Assembly (NCBI RefSeq): GCF_001423085.1
Contig: NZ_LMNU01000001.1
Span: forward strand, 63,221 to 127,220
DNA length: 64,000 nt
Direction of reading: 5' to 3'
Source: Methylobacterium sp. Leaf125
Lineage (GTDB): Bacteria > Pseudomonadota > Alphaproteobacteria > Rhizobiales > Beijerinckiaceae
Positions 1-8,820 of the stretch are shown here, piece after piece (position 1 is the first letter of the stretch; every line of letters starts with the position of its first letter). The notes under the pieces are model-generated. The model made no database searches. It was not told the origin of the DNA and worked only from the letters and a program-made list of their open reading frames with translations. A program made the position numbers and the translations under genes.

Positions 1-592
1 GGAAGATCCCGCCGGTGATCCGGTCGAAGGCCCGCCGCAGCGCCGGACGGGTCAGGGATGCGGCGAGCCGGCGGCCGCCGAGGGCGTAGACCCCGTACCA
101 GAACAGCTCCGCCGCCGCGAAGGTGACGACCAGGATCGCGAATTGCGGGGCCTGCGGCCGCGTCGGCTCGACGAATTGCGGCAGGAACGCGCTGGCGAAC
201 AGCAGGAGCTTGGGGTTGCTCAGGCCGATCAGCAGCCCGTCGCGGTAGAGACGACCCAGCCCGACCGGCGCCGGGATCCCCGCAGGGCCGGGGATCTCCA
301 GCGCTCCGTCCTGCCCGCGCCAGGCCCGGACGCCGAGCACGACGAGGTAGGCGACTCCGGCGTAGCGCAGGCCATCGAACAGGACCGGCGAAGCCAGGAG
401 GACGGCGCTCAGTCCCGCGGCGGAGGCCACCAGCACGAGGACCACGGCGCTGAGGCATCCGGCCATGGCGGCGAGGCTGCGGCGCCAGCCGACGCGGACG
501 CTGCGCGCCAGGATGTGCAGCATGTTCGGCCCCGGCGTGCCGGACAGGAGGAAGACGGCGCTGAAGAACAGCCACCAGGTCTGGAAGGTCAC
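1..592 (-). CDS. LysE/RhtB-family amino-acid exporter, 3' end cut by window edge
   Basis: A multi-helix inner-membrane exporter of the LysE/RhtB family, whose members pump amino acids or similar small metabolites out of the cell. The start is a GTG at 590-592, preceded by a GGGAG ribosome site. The N-terminus carries the family signature SGTPGPNML right after the first membrane helix, and the middle has LSNPKLLLFASAFLPQF, also typical. About 197 codons are present of a usual 200-210, so only the last few residues are missing. Substrate cannot be told from sequence. The gene reads out of the window; the next gene on the same strand ends 165 bp upstream of its start with its own terminator, so the two are probably transcribed separately. 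Confidence 0.88.
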   Translation of the reverse strand, partial: MTFQTWWLFFSAVFLLSGTPGPNMLHILARSVRVGWRRSLAAMAGCLSAVVLVLVASAAGLSAVLLASPVLFDGLRYAGVAYLVVLGVRAWRGQDGALEIPGPAGIPAPVGLGRLYRDGLLIGLSNPKLLLFASAFLPQFVEPTRPQAPQFAILVVTFAAAELFWYGVYALGGRRLAASLTRPALRRAFDRITGGIF

Positions 593-703
593 GGCCGGTC
601 TCCCGATCGAGGGCGCGCGCCCCGGGCGCGATACCGGCAATCTCCTAGCAAACGGCGCCCGGGTCGGCGCCCGGCCGGGACGCGGGGCAGCCCGGCGCCC
701 AAC

Positions 704-730
704 GAAAAAGGGCCCCGCGAGGGACCCTTC
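704..730 (-). terminator. Intrinsic terminator of the small repeat-protein gene
   Basis: On the minus strand a GC-rich stem-loop (AAGGGTCCC, short loop, GGGGCCCTT with one mismatch) is followed directly by TTTTT. It lies 28 bp past the stop of the small secreted repeat protein. Confidence 0.75.
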
Positions 731-757
731 TCCAGATCGGTCAGACCGATCGACCGA

Positions 758-1015
758 TCACATGCGGTGCATCATCCGGCGCTCCATGCGACGGTGCATC
801 ATGCGGCGCTCCATGTGACGGCGCATCATGCGACGCTCCATGCGACGGTGCATCATGCGACGCTCCATCCGGCGCTCCATGCGCATCTGAACGGTGGACA
901 CCGTCTCGGGGGCGGTCACGCCCATCGGGGTGCCCGGCGCGGCCGAGGCGGAGGTGGCGAGGCTGGCACCGCCGAGCGAGGCGAGCACGGCGAAAGCAAG
1001 GGTCAGTTTCCTCAC
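758..1015 (-). CDS. Small secreted Met/Arg/His-rich tandem-repeat protein
   Basis: An 85-residue protein of unknown function. It starts at a GTG (1013-1015) with a GGGAG ribosome site 7-8 bases upstream. Residues 1-27 form a classic Sec signal peptide (basic start, hydrophobic core, cleavage near SASA-AP). After a short linker the last 36 residues are four 9-residue repeats of the form MERRMMHRR, so the mature protein is almost entirely Met, Arg, His and Glu. Such a Met/His-rich exported peptide could bind copper or another metal, or bind acidic polymers; this is inference from composition only. It has its own terminator and no obvious operon partner. The upstream phoH gene on the same strand ends 133 bp before it. 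Confidence 0.72.
   Translation of the reverse strand: MRKLTLAFAVLASLGGASLATSASAAPGTPMGVTAPETVSTVQMRMERRMERRMMHRRMERRMMRRHMERRMMHRRMERRMMHRM
761..868 (-). repeat. Four in-frame 27-bp repeats
   Basis: Four consecutive 27-bp units encode MERRMMHRR or close variants, with only a few substitutions between units. The array ends exactly at the stop codon of the small secreted protein. Confidence 0.9.
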
Positions 1016-1148
1016 GTGTAGACTCCCATTCTCTTTTGGCCGAGCGCGGCACCCGGTTGGTTCTCTCGCGCACGAGGCCGAGAAATTTGTGTCGCGCACC
1101 GGAGTGAGCGGCAGGCCCCGTTCCGACCTGCCGCTGACAACACCTGAG

Positions 1149-1865
1149 TCAGAGATTCGTTTCCTCGAAAGCGCGCACCCACTCAGCACAAATTCCGGAG
1201 CGGACGATATCGTCGAGGGTAAATTCTACCACCGGGATCGGCATCATCCGACTTTTGATCAGGTGGATCACCGTGCGAAGGCCCGACGTCTCGCGTAAGT
1301 CCGTCTGGGAGACGTCGCCGTTGATGATCACCTGGCAATCGTCGCCGATGCGGGTGAGGAACATCTTGATCTCGGCGGTAGTGGTGTTCTGCGCCTCGTC
1401 GAGGATCACGAGGCAGTTCTTGAAGGTGCGCCCACGCATGACCTCGAAGGGCACCACCTCGATGTCGCCGGTCTTCACCGCGATCTCGAAGGCGGCCTCG
1501 CCCATGCGCTCCTTCATGGTCTCGGTCAGGGGCGCAACCCAGGGGGCGATCTTCTCTTCCAGCGTTCCGGGGAAGAAGCCGAGGGAGCGGCCGGATGGCA
1601 CGTTCGGCCGGGTGATGATCACCTTGGCGATACGGCGCTGGCGGAGTTGATCGGCGGCGCGGGTCCCGGCGATGAAGGTCTTGCCGGTGCCGGCGGGGCC
1701 GAGAACGATAACCTGTTTGTGAAGGGCAAGGGCGTCGAGGTACTGCGCCTGCCGGTCGGTGAGGGGCTGGATCGGACTGAGATTGCGTTCTTCGTCGAAG
1801 CGGGTCTTGTGCAGCCGGACCGGACGGTCCTCAACGAGTTCAAGTCGTGCGCGGCGTCTCTTCAT
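1149..1865 (-). CDS. PhoH-family P-loop ATPase
   Basis: A 238-residue cytoplasmic protein of the PhoH family, ATPases related to the N-terminal half of superfamily-1 helicases and probably tied to RNA metabolism or phosphate stress. Visible features are Walker A GPAGTGKT at residues 56-63, the conserved [16 protein letters not shown] segment near 85-100, and Walker [10 protein letters not shown] near 152-160, followed by a sensor-like NGDVSQTD. Length fits the short PhoH form, without the KH or PIN domain of longer paralogues. An ATG preceded by GGAG at about 9 bases sets the start. It stands alone between two intergenic gaps. Confidence 0.92.
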   Translation of the reverse strand: MKRRRARLELVEDRPVRLHKTRFDEERNLSPIQPLTDRQAQYLDALALHKQVIVLGPAGTGKTFIAGTRAADQLRQRRIAKVIITRPNVPSGRSLGFFPGTLEEKIAPWVAPLTETMKERMGEAAFEIAVKTGDIEVVPFEVMRGRTFKNCLVILDEAQNTTTAEIKMFLTRIGDDCQVIINGDVSQTDLRETSGLRTVIHLIKSRMMPIPVVEFTLDDIVRSGICAEWVRAFEETNL

Positions 1866-2268
1866 CGATCAACACTCCAACCGGACTTGCCAACCTGGAT
1901 TTAATCTGAGCCTGACTTGCTGAACTTGCTTCGCATCACTTGTGACTGATCCCGTTTCGGCGATCCTTTCGACCTCGCCCGCTTCACAGCCAATCCGGAG
2001 ACCGCCCTCAAGTTCCGGGCGGGTCCCTCAAGGCTGTGGATTCCCGATACGGCCCCGATGACCGCAGGACGTTGCGTTGCACGCACCATGCCGCGCCGGG
2101 CGCGACAGGGGCGTGACAACAACTATTCTTGAAAATGATGTAAAAAGTCTGCGCCGATGCTGCACTGCGGGGGAAAGGCGGCCGCAATTGCCGATTGCCC
2201 CGGGCTGTGTCGTGGAAGACGCAGTCCGCATCCGTGCGTCGCTCTCCGCAGCTATGGCGTCCCGCGTA
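1866..2268. other. Intergenic region between phoH and the helicase gene
   Basis: About 400 bp upstream of phoH. It contains an AT-richer patch around 2110-2150 that may hold the phoH promoter on the minus strand. I see no convincing coding frame, RNA gene or repeat here. Confidence 0.5.
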
Positions 2269-4635
2269 TCAGGCCGCCTGAATGAAGCTGTCGAGGACCA
2301 TCTTCCGGCCGGCCTTGTCGAAATCAACGGTCAGCTTGTTGCCGTCCACACCCGCCACGGTGCCGGGGCCGAACTTGGTGTGGAACACCCGCATGTCGAC
2401 GCTGAAGGCGGAGGGTGCGCCCGTCGACTTGGCGATGAGTTCGCCCTCGATCTGGCGCGGGCCGCCCCGGCTGGCCGGCGAGCGGTTGCCGACCCCGTAG
2501 CCGTTGGCGTTTCCGGACTGCGCCGTGTTGGCCTGGGCCCGCTGCCAGCCCGGCGTGCCGTAGGACGAGCCGAAGGGCGTCGGGTTCCGGTCGAAGCGCG
2601 AGGCCCCGGCCGAGAAGTGGGCGGGCGCGTCGATCACGTCGACGCTGTCCTCGGGCAATTCGTCGATGAAGCGGCTCGGCACCGTGGAGGACCACAGGCC
2701 GTGAATGCGCCGGTTGACGGCGAAGGACAGCTTGGCGCGCTTGCGGGCCCGGGTCAGGCCGACATGGGCGAGGCGGCGCTCCTCCTCCAGCCCGGCCCGG
2801 CCGCTCTCGTCGAGCGCCCGCTGGTTCGGAAACAGGCCATCCTCCCAGCCCGGCAGGAAGACGGTGTCGAATTCCAGGCCCTTGGCGGCGTGGAGGGTCA
2901 TCAGCGAGACCCGGTCGGCGCCCTCCTGCTCGCTGGCCTCCATGACCAGCGAGACGTGCTCGAGGAAGGCGGCGAGGTCCGGGAACTCCTCCATGGAGCG
3001 GACGAATTCCTTGAGGTTCTCCAGGCGCCCGGCCGCATCGGCCGACTTCTCCTTCTGCCACATCTCGGTGTAGCCGGATTCCTCCAGGATGGTCTGGGCC
3101 ACCTCCGAATGCGGCTGCGTCCCCACCAGCCGGGACCATCGTGAAAAGCTCTCGACCAGGGCGCGGACGCCGGACCGGGCGCGGGGCTTCAGCTCGTCGG
3201 TCTCCACGACGAGGCGGGCCGCCTGAAGCAGCGGCACCCGCTCGGCCCGCGCATAGGCGTGCAGCGCCTGCAGGGTGGCGTCGCCGAGGCCCCGCTTGGG
3301 CGTGTTGAAGATCCGCTCGAAGGCGAGGTCGTCGGAGGGGTTGGCCGTGACGCGCAGATAGGCGAGTGCGTCGCGGATCTCGGCCCGCTCGTAGAAGCGC
3401 GGTCCGCCGATGACCCGGTAGGGCAGGCCGAGCTGGACGAAGCGGTCCTCGATCTCGCGCATCTGGGCCGAGATGCGCACCAGCACGGCGATCTCCGAGA
3501 GGGCATGCTGCTTGGCCTGGAGACTCTCGATGGCCTCCGCCACCTGGCGGGCCTCCTCCTCCGAATCCCAGGCGCCCGACACCGTCACCTTCTCGCCGGC
3601 GACGTCCTCGGTGCGCAGGGTCTTGCCGAGGCGGCCCTCGTTCTTGGCGATGAGGCCCGAGGCGGCGCTGAGGATGTGGCCGGTGGAGCGGTAGTTGCGC
3701 TCGAGGCGGACCACGACGGCGCCGGGAAAGTCGTGCTCGAAGCGCAGGATGTTGTCGACCTCGGCGCCGCGCCAGCCGTAGATCGACTGGTCGTCGTCGC
3801 CCACGCAGGCGACGTTGCGGTGACCCTGCGCCAGCAGGCGCAGCCAGAGGTACTGGGCGACGTTGGTGTCCTGGTACTCGTCCACGAGGATGTAGCGGAA
3901 GCGTTGCTGGTAGTTCTCCAGCACGTCCGGGTTCTCGCGCCAGAGCTTCAGACAGAGCAGCAGCAGGTCGCCGAAATCGGCGGCGTTGAGGGTCAGGAGC
4001 CGGGCCTGATAGGCGGCATAGAGCGTGCCGCCCTTGCCGAAGGCGAAGGCCTGGGCCTCGCCGGGCGGCACCTGCTCGGGCAGCAGGCCGCGGTTCTTCC
4101 AGCCGTCGATGGCCGAGGACAGGGCCCGGGCCGGCCAGCGCTTCTCGTCGATGTTCTGGTCGACGATGACCTGCTTCATCAGCCGAAGCTGGTCGTCCAT
4201 GCCGAGGATCGTGAAGTCGGAGCGCAGGCCCACCAGCTCCGCGTGCCGGCGCAGGATCTTGGTGCCGATGGCGTGGAAGGTGCCGAGCCAGGGCATGCCC
4301 TCGCCGGCCGGCCCGATGAGCCCGCCGATGCGGTGCTTCATCTCGCGCGCGGCCTTGTTGGTGAAGGTCACCGAGAGGATGTCGAAGGGCCGCGCCTTGC
4401 CGGTGGCGATCAGGTGGGCGATTCGCGTCGTCAGCACCCGGGTCTTGCCGGTGCCGGCCCCGGCCAGCACGAGCACCGGCCCGTCCGTCGCCTCGACGGC
4501 GCGGCGCTGCTCGGCGTTCAGCCCTTCGAGGTAGGGACTGCCCTGCGGCCGCAGGGAGGCCATGGCACGGGCGGCGATGGAGGTCGGGGCGGCGTCGGAG
4601 GCGGTGGGGCCGGCCGCGTCGGAGTGCTGGGTCAT
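2269..4635 (-). CDS. UvrD/PcrA-type superfamily-1 DNA helicase
   Basis: A 788-residue 3'-5' DNA helicase of the UvrD/Rep/PcrA family, acting in excision and mismatch repair or in clearing proteins from DNA. Motifs run in order: GAGTGKT near residues 59-65 (motif I), SVTFTNKAAREM (Ia), VDEYQDTN (II), DDDQSIYGWRGAE (III), LERNYRST (IV), SLMTLHAAKGLEFD (V) and VGLTRARKRA (VI). The C-terminus ends in a small Tudor-like domain (VFHTKFGPGTV) that PcrA/UvrD proteins use for RNA polymerase contact. The frame is open further upstream, but the ATG at 4633-4635 has AGGGA at good spacing and the family start. PcrA and UvrD cannot be separated by eye. Confidence 0.95.
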   Translation of the reverse strand: MTQHSDAAGPTASDAAPTSIAARAMASLRPQGSPYLEGLNAEQRRAVEATDGPVLVLAGAGTGKTRVLTTRIAHLIATGKARPFDILSVTFTNKAAREMKHRIGGLIGPAGEGMPWLGTFHAIGTKILRRHAELVGLRSDFTILGMDDQLRLMKQVIVDQNIDEKRWPARALSSAIDGWKNRGLLPEQVPPGEAQAFAFGKGGTLYAAYQARLLTLNAADFGDLLLLCLKLWRENPDVLENYQQRFRYILVDEYQDTNVAQYLWLRLLAQGHRNVACVGDDDQSIYGWRGAEVDNILRFEHDFPGAVVVRLERNYRSTGHILSAASGLIAKNEGRLGKTLRTEDVAGEKVTVSGAWDSEEEARQVAEAIESLQAKQHALSEIAVLVRISAQMREIEDRFVQLGLPYRVIGGPRFYERAEIRDALAYLRVTANPSDDLAFERIFNTPKRGLGDATLQALHAYARAERVPLLQAARLVVETDELKPRARSGVRALVESFSRWSRLVGTQPHSEVAQTILEESGYTEMWQKEKSADAAGRLENLKEFVRSMEEFPDLAAFLEHVSLVMEASEQEGADRVSLMTLHAAKGLEFDTVFLPGWEDGLFPNQRALDESGRAGLEEERRLAHVGLTRARKRAKLSFAVNRRIHGLWSSTVPSRFIDELPEDSVDVIDAPAHFSAGASRFDRNPTPFGSSYGTPGWQRAQANTAQSGNANGYGVGNRSPASRGGPRQIEGELIAKSTGAPSAFSVDMRVFHTKFGPGTVAGVDGNKLTVDFDKAGRKMVLDSFIQAA

Positions 4636-4834
4636 GCCGCATCCCTGGACCAAAACGCGAACGGCGTCGAGGGTGATGCCCGTGTCGGCGGCGCGTCGAC
4701 GAGGGCGCGCCCCCTGGATTTCGGGCTGACACCGACGCAGCGCCGCAGGAGCCTGAGATTTGGGAACTCGCCTTTCCAACGATGCGTCGTCTTACCAGAT
4801 CAGATCTCATTCCGTCATCGCCAAGGACGCCGCC

Positions 4835-5086
4835 ATGCGTAGCTCCCCCGCCCTTCTCGCCGGCCTCGCCGTTCTCGCCGCCAGCCCGGCCCTCGCCCAG
4901 GTCTCGTCGCGGGGCGTCGACAGCCTGAATGCCACCAACGAGCGCCTGTCCAACCGCAGCGAACTCCGGGGCATCGAGCAGCGCCAGCAATTCGACACCA
5001 ACCAGTCGCGCCTGCAGATCCAGCGCAGCGACCTGTTCCGGCCGAGCGCGCCCCCTGCCCCGATCGTCGTTCCGGGCCGTCGCTGA
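4835..5086 (+). CDS. Small exported hypothetical protein
   Basis: An 83-residue protein of unknown function. Residues 1-21 form a signal peptide ending in ALA-Q. The mature part is polar, rich in Arg, Ser, Gln and Asn, with a Pro-rich tail (PSAPPAPIVVPGRR). It is predicted to be periplasmic or surface-attached. The chosen ATG follows a GGA-containing site and gives a textbook signal peptide; an upstream in-frame start would bury it. It is divergent from the helicase gene, 199 bp away, and precedes the AsmA-like gene by 115 bp. Confidence 0.7.
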   Translation: MRSSPALLAGLAVLAASPALAQVSSRGVDSLNATNERLSNRSELRGIEQRQQFDTNQSRLQIQRSDLFRPSAPPAPIVVPGRR

Positions 5087-5201
5087 GCCGCAGCGCGGGG
5101 ACGCCGGAGGCGGCGCGGGCCCTGGCGCGCTGGGGCCTTGCCTGTGCTATGTCCGCCGGCGAAGCGGGACCCGGTCCGGATGACGAGGCGGAACAGAGAC
5201 G

Positions 5202-8200
5202 GTGCGTGACATCCTGACCGCGCTGGCGGGCGCCGTCATCCTGCTCCTCGTCGCGGCGCTCGCCGTCCCGCCTTTCGTGGCCTGGGAGGGCTATCGCGGC
5301 ACGATCGACCGGACGATCGCGCGCTCCCTCGGGGTCGCCGCTCAGACCGAGGGCCGTATCGGCGTCCGGCTCCTGCCCTCGCCACGCCTCAAGCTCGATC
5401 GCCTGCGGCTGGGATCCGGGGCTGGCGCCGCGCAGAAGTCCACCCTCGACCAGCCCCAGCTCGACCTGCAGTGGATCAAGGCCGAGATCGCCCTGGCGCC
5501 GCTGCTGAAGGGCGAGATCCGCTTCACCGAGACGCGGGTCGGCCGGGCGGAGGTCAAGCTCCCCGTGACCGATGGCGAGGCGATGCTGCTGCCCGCGCGC
5601 GGGCTCTCGGCGGCCCTGCGGCGCGACCTCGCCATCGAGGATCTGTCGATTCGGCAATTCGTGCTGACGACCCAGGTGCCCGCGACCGGCCGGACGGAGC
5701 AGTTCTACGCCGAGGCGCTGCAGGTCTCGGCGCCGGCCCTCGTCGGACCCTGGCGGGCCGAAGGCACCAGCCGGGGCGTTCCCTTCCGGGTCTCGACCGG
5801 CGAGCTCGGACCCGACGGCGTCAGCGTGAAGATCGCGGGCGGCGGCGACACGCAGCCCCGCTTCGAGGCCGATGCCCGCATCGGCCTCGCCCCCGCCGGA
5901 ACGGGAACGGGCGGCCGGCGCCTGGCCTCGGCGGTGGCCGAAGGCAGCGCCCGGATCGTCGTCGGGCCGCCGGTCCAGGCGGCGGGCGCCTACCTGCCCT
6001 TCTCGCTCGCGGGCAAGTTCAAGGGGCGCGGCCTGACGGCCCGATTCACCGACGTCGCCCTTGAGATCGATCCCGGCGGCCAAGCCCTGCGCCTGGGCGG
6101 CACGGGTCAGCTCGACCTGAAGCAATGGCGCGGTGCCCTGGCGCTCTCCGCCCGTCGCCTCGACCTCGACGCCTTCCTGACCTCGGCGGCCGGGCAGGCG
6201 CTGATCGCCCGCGGCGTGCCGAGCACCGGCAGCCGCAACGGCCTCGGACTGCCGATCATGGTCGATCTCGATCTCGCGGTGGAGAGCCTGGCCCTCGGCC
6301 TCGACGAATGGACGGGCCTCGCCGCCAGCGGCACCCTCGACCGCACCGGTGGCGTGGTGCTGCGCCGGCTCGACGTCACGGCGCCGGGCGCCGCGGTCCT
6401 GGGCGCCAGCGGGGAGATCGACACCGAGACCGGCCTGCGCTTCACCGGGCACCTGTCCCTCGACACGCCGGCCTCCGACGGGTTCGGCCGCTACCTGCGG
6501 CGCCTCGGGCTCGAAGGCCCTGCCGTGGCGGTGATGGACGGCCGTCCGGTGCAGGGGACGACCGACCTCTCGGTCGCCGCCGGCACGGTGTCCCTGCGCA
6601 ATCTGCGCCTCGGGCTCGGCGAGGCTCGCATCACCGGCAATGCCCGCTACATCGCGGCCGAGGGCACGGAGCGGGGGCGCTTCGACGCGCAGCTCGCCGC
6701 GCAGGGCCTCGACATCGCCGCCCTGCCGGTGCTGGGCAGCACCCTCGCCGACCTGCGGGGCCACGATGTCGGGATCACGCTCCAGGCCCGGGACGTGCGC
6801 TACGGGACTGCCGGCACCCATGGGGGCAACGGCACCATCGCGGCGAGCATCCAGTCGGACGGCCCGAGCCTCGTGGTCGACAGCCTCGACATCACCGACC
6901 TGGCCGGCGCCAATGCCAAGCTCTCGGGCCGGATCAATCCGGACGGCACGGGTCGGATCGCCGGGCAGGTCTCGGCGGCGGTGGCCGCTCCCCTGTTCGC
7001 GCTCCTCGACCGAGTCTGGGTGACGGAGGCCCGCCAAGTCCCGGCCTTCCTGCGGAACGGGGCCCTCGACCTCGCGGTCAACATCGAGCGCGATGCGGGC
7101 GCGGCCGACACGCTGCGGGTCGGGGCGAAGGGCAACGCGGCGGGCGGCACCCTCGACCTCGACCTTCTGAGCCGGGCCGGCCGCATCGACACCCTCGACC
7201 TCACCATCGCGACGGCGAACGCGGCCTCCTGGTTCGGGCGCACCGACGTCCCGGCCCTGCGCCGGCCCGGTCGCCTGCGCATCGCCGGCGTGCCCGCCCC
7301 GTCCGATGACCCCGCGTCGCCCGGAGGCCTCGCCCTGCGCCTGAGCGGGACGGTCGCCGACATCGCGATCGCGACGGTCCAGCCGCTCCGCCTCGACGCC
7401 GCCGAGACCTTGCCGCGAGGCGGCGAGATTCAGCTCGCCCTGCCCGATCTCGCGCCACTCCTCACCCTGGCGGGCAGCGCCGGGCCGATCCCCGGGCCGC
7501 TCCCGGCCGATCTCGGCCTGCGCCTGTCGCGCGCCGGCCCGGACCTGCGCCTGGGGGTCGTCGGTCGGATCGCCGGCCAGCCCGTCTCGGCCGACCTCAC
7601 CCGCACGGCCGAGGGCGCGATCGGCGGCAGCGCGTCCCTGACCCGCCTGTCCCTGCCGATGCTGGCCAGCGCCACCATCCTGCCGACCGAAGCCCCGCGC
7701 GGGCCGGGGCAGAGCCCCGCGAGCGCGCGGTTCGCGCCGGTACCGGCGGGCCGGCCACCCGTCTCCCTCGGCCTCCGGGTCGACAGCCTCGAGCTCGGGC
7801 GTGGGCTTACCGCCACCGGCGCGACCCTCGGTGTCACCCTCGACGGCGAGACCCTGACCCTGCGTGACCTCGACGCGACCCTCGCCGGCGGACGCATCGC
7901 GGGACGCGTGACCTCGACACGTCAGGGCGGTGCCGCCGCGCTCTCCGGCGAGGGCCAGATCACCGACGCGACGATCCCCGGACTGATCGGCCCGGGGTCG
8001 GTGGAAGGTCGTGTCACCGCCCAGCTCCGCTTCGGCAGTTCGGGTGAGAGCCTGACCGTGTTGATGAACAACCTCGGCGGCAGCGGCACCCTCACGCTCA
8101 CCGACGTCAGCCTCCCGGGGGCCGATCCGGCCGGTCTGGATCGGGCGCTGACACTGGCCCTGACCGAGGACGACCCCCTGCGAGAGGGCCGCCTTCAGGC

Positions 8201-8810
8201 CCTCGTGGCCGAGGAACTCGGCGCAGGCCCGCTCACCGTGAAGGGATCGGTTTCCAGCCCTGCGAGCCTCGTCGGCGGCACCCTGCGCGCCGGCCCGCTG
8301 ACCTTGGCCCTCGGATCCGCCCGCTGGATCGGAACGCTCGGCATCGACCTGCGGGACGCACGCATCGATGCGCGCGGGTCTCTCGTCGCGAGCCAGTCGC
8401 CCAAGGGCTGGAGCGGGGCGAACCCGTCGATCCAGCTCGGCTTCAGCGGTCCGATGCGGAATCCCGAACGCAGCATCGACGCCGGACCTGTAACGAACGG
8501 GCTCGCCGCCCTGGTGCTTCAGCGCGAACTCGAGAAGATCGAGCTGTTCGAGGCCGACCAGAGCGAGCGCCAGCGGCGCCGCGCCCGCATCGAGATGGAC
8601 AAGGCCCGCATCCTCGCCATCAAGGCCGCGGCGGACAAGCTGGCGGCCGAGAGAGCGGCCTCCGAGGAAGCCGCCCGCCAAGCACGTCTGCGGGCGCAGC
8701 AGGCGGCCGACGAGGCCGCACGCGAAGTGCAGGCGCGCGAGGCCGAGGCGGCACGCCGCCAGGCCCCGGAGGCGAATGCTCCGCAACCCGAGGCGGCCCC
8801 TCGCCCTTGA
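5202..8810 (+). CDS. AsmA-family protein (bridge-like lipid transport/outer-membrane biogenesis)
   Basis: A 1202-residue protein that starts with one membrane helix (residues 5-30) and is otherwise predicted periplasmic. The helix is followed by the AsmA N-terminal pattern (VGRAEVKL, then repeated Leu/Gly/Asp-rich beta strands). Towards the C-terminus is the AsmA-like C-terminal region (RFGSSGESLTVLMNNLGGSGTLTL). The last 120 residues form a long Ala/Arg/Glu/Gln coiled coil. AsmA/TamB-like proteins are elongated beta-taco proteins proposed to carry phospholipid between membranes. Start is GTG at 5202. It ends 10 bp from the stop of the convergent oligopeptidase gene. Confidence 0.85.
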   Translation: MRDILTALAGAVILLLVAALAVPPFVAWEGYRGTIDRTIARSLGVAAQTEGRIGVRLLPSPRLKLDRLRLGSGAGAAQKSTLDQPQLDLQWIKAEIALAPLLKGEIRFTETRVGRAEVKLPVTDGEAMLLPARGLSAALRRDLAIEDLSIRQFVLTTQVPATGRTEQFYAEALQVSAPALVGPWRAEGTSRGVPFRVSTGELGPDGVSVKIAGGGDTQPRFEADARIGLAPAGTGTGGRRLASAVAEGSARIVVGPPVQAAGAYLPFSLAGKFKGRGLTARFTDVALEIDPGGQALRLGGTGQLDLKQWRGALALSARRLDLDAFLTSAAGQALIARGVPSTGSRNGLGLPIMVDLDLAVESLALGLDEWTGLAASGTLDRTGGVVLRRLDVTAPGAAVLGASGEIDTETGLRFTGHLSLDTPASDGFGRYLRRLGLEGPAVAVMDGRPVQGTTDLSVAAGTVSLRNLRLGLGEARITGNARYIAAEGTERGRFDAQLAAQGLDIAALPVLGSTLADLRGHDVGITLQARDVRYGTAGTHGGNGTIAASIQSDGPSLVVDSLDITDLAGANAKLSGRINPDGTGRIAGQVSAAVAAPLFALLDRVWVTEARQVPAFLRNGALDLAVNIERDAGAADTLRVGAKGNAAGGTLDLDLLSRAGRIDTLDLTIATANAASWFGRTDVPALRRPGRLRIAGVPAPSDDPASPGGLALRLSGTVADIAIATVQPLRLDAAETLPRGGEIQLALPDLAPLLTLAGSAGPIPGPLPADLGLRLSRAGPDLRLGVVGRIAGQPVSADLTRTAEGAIGGSASLTRLSLPMLASATILPTEAPRGPGQSPASARFAPVPAGRPPVSLGLRVDSLELGRGLTATGATLGVTLDGETLTLRDLDATLAGGRIAGRVTSTRQGGAAALSGEGQITDATIPGLIGPGSVEGRVTAQLRFGSSGESLTVLMNNLGGSGTLTLTDVSLPGADPAGLDRALTLALTEDDPLREGRLQALVAEELGAGPLTVKGSVSSPASLVGGTLRAGPLTLALGSARWIGTLGIDLRDARIDARGSLVASQSPKGWSGANPSIQLGFSGPMRNPERSIDAGPVTNGLAALVLQRELEKIELFEADQSERQRRRARIEMDKARILAIKAAADKLAAERAASEEAARQARLRAQQAADEAAREVQAREAEAARRQAPEANAPQPEAAPRP

Positions 8811-8820
8811 GCGAGAGCCC

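Noticed and set aside
761-868. CRISPR-like array at the four 27-bp repeats
   Set aside because: There are no spacers; the units are contiguous and in frame within a signal-peptide-bearing protein.
4815-8786. A 1323-codon open frame on the minus strand opposite the AsmA-like gene
   Set aside because: It is Arg/Gly/Ala-rich without domains; the plus-strand frame has the membrane helix and AsmA patterns. Long antisense frames are expected at this GC content.
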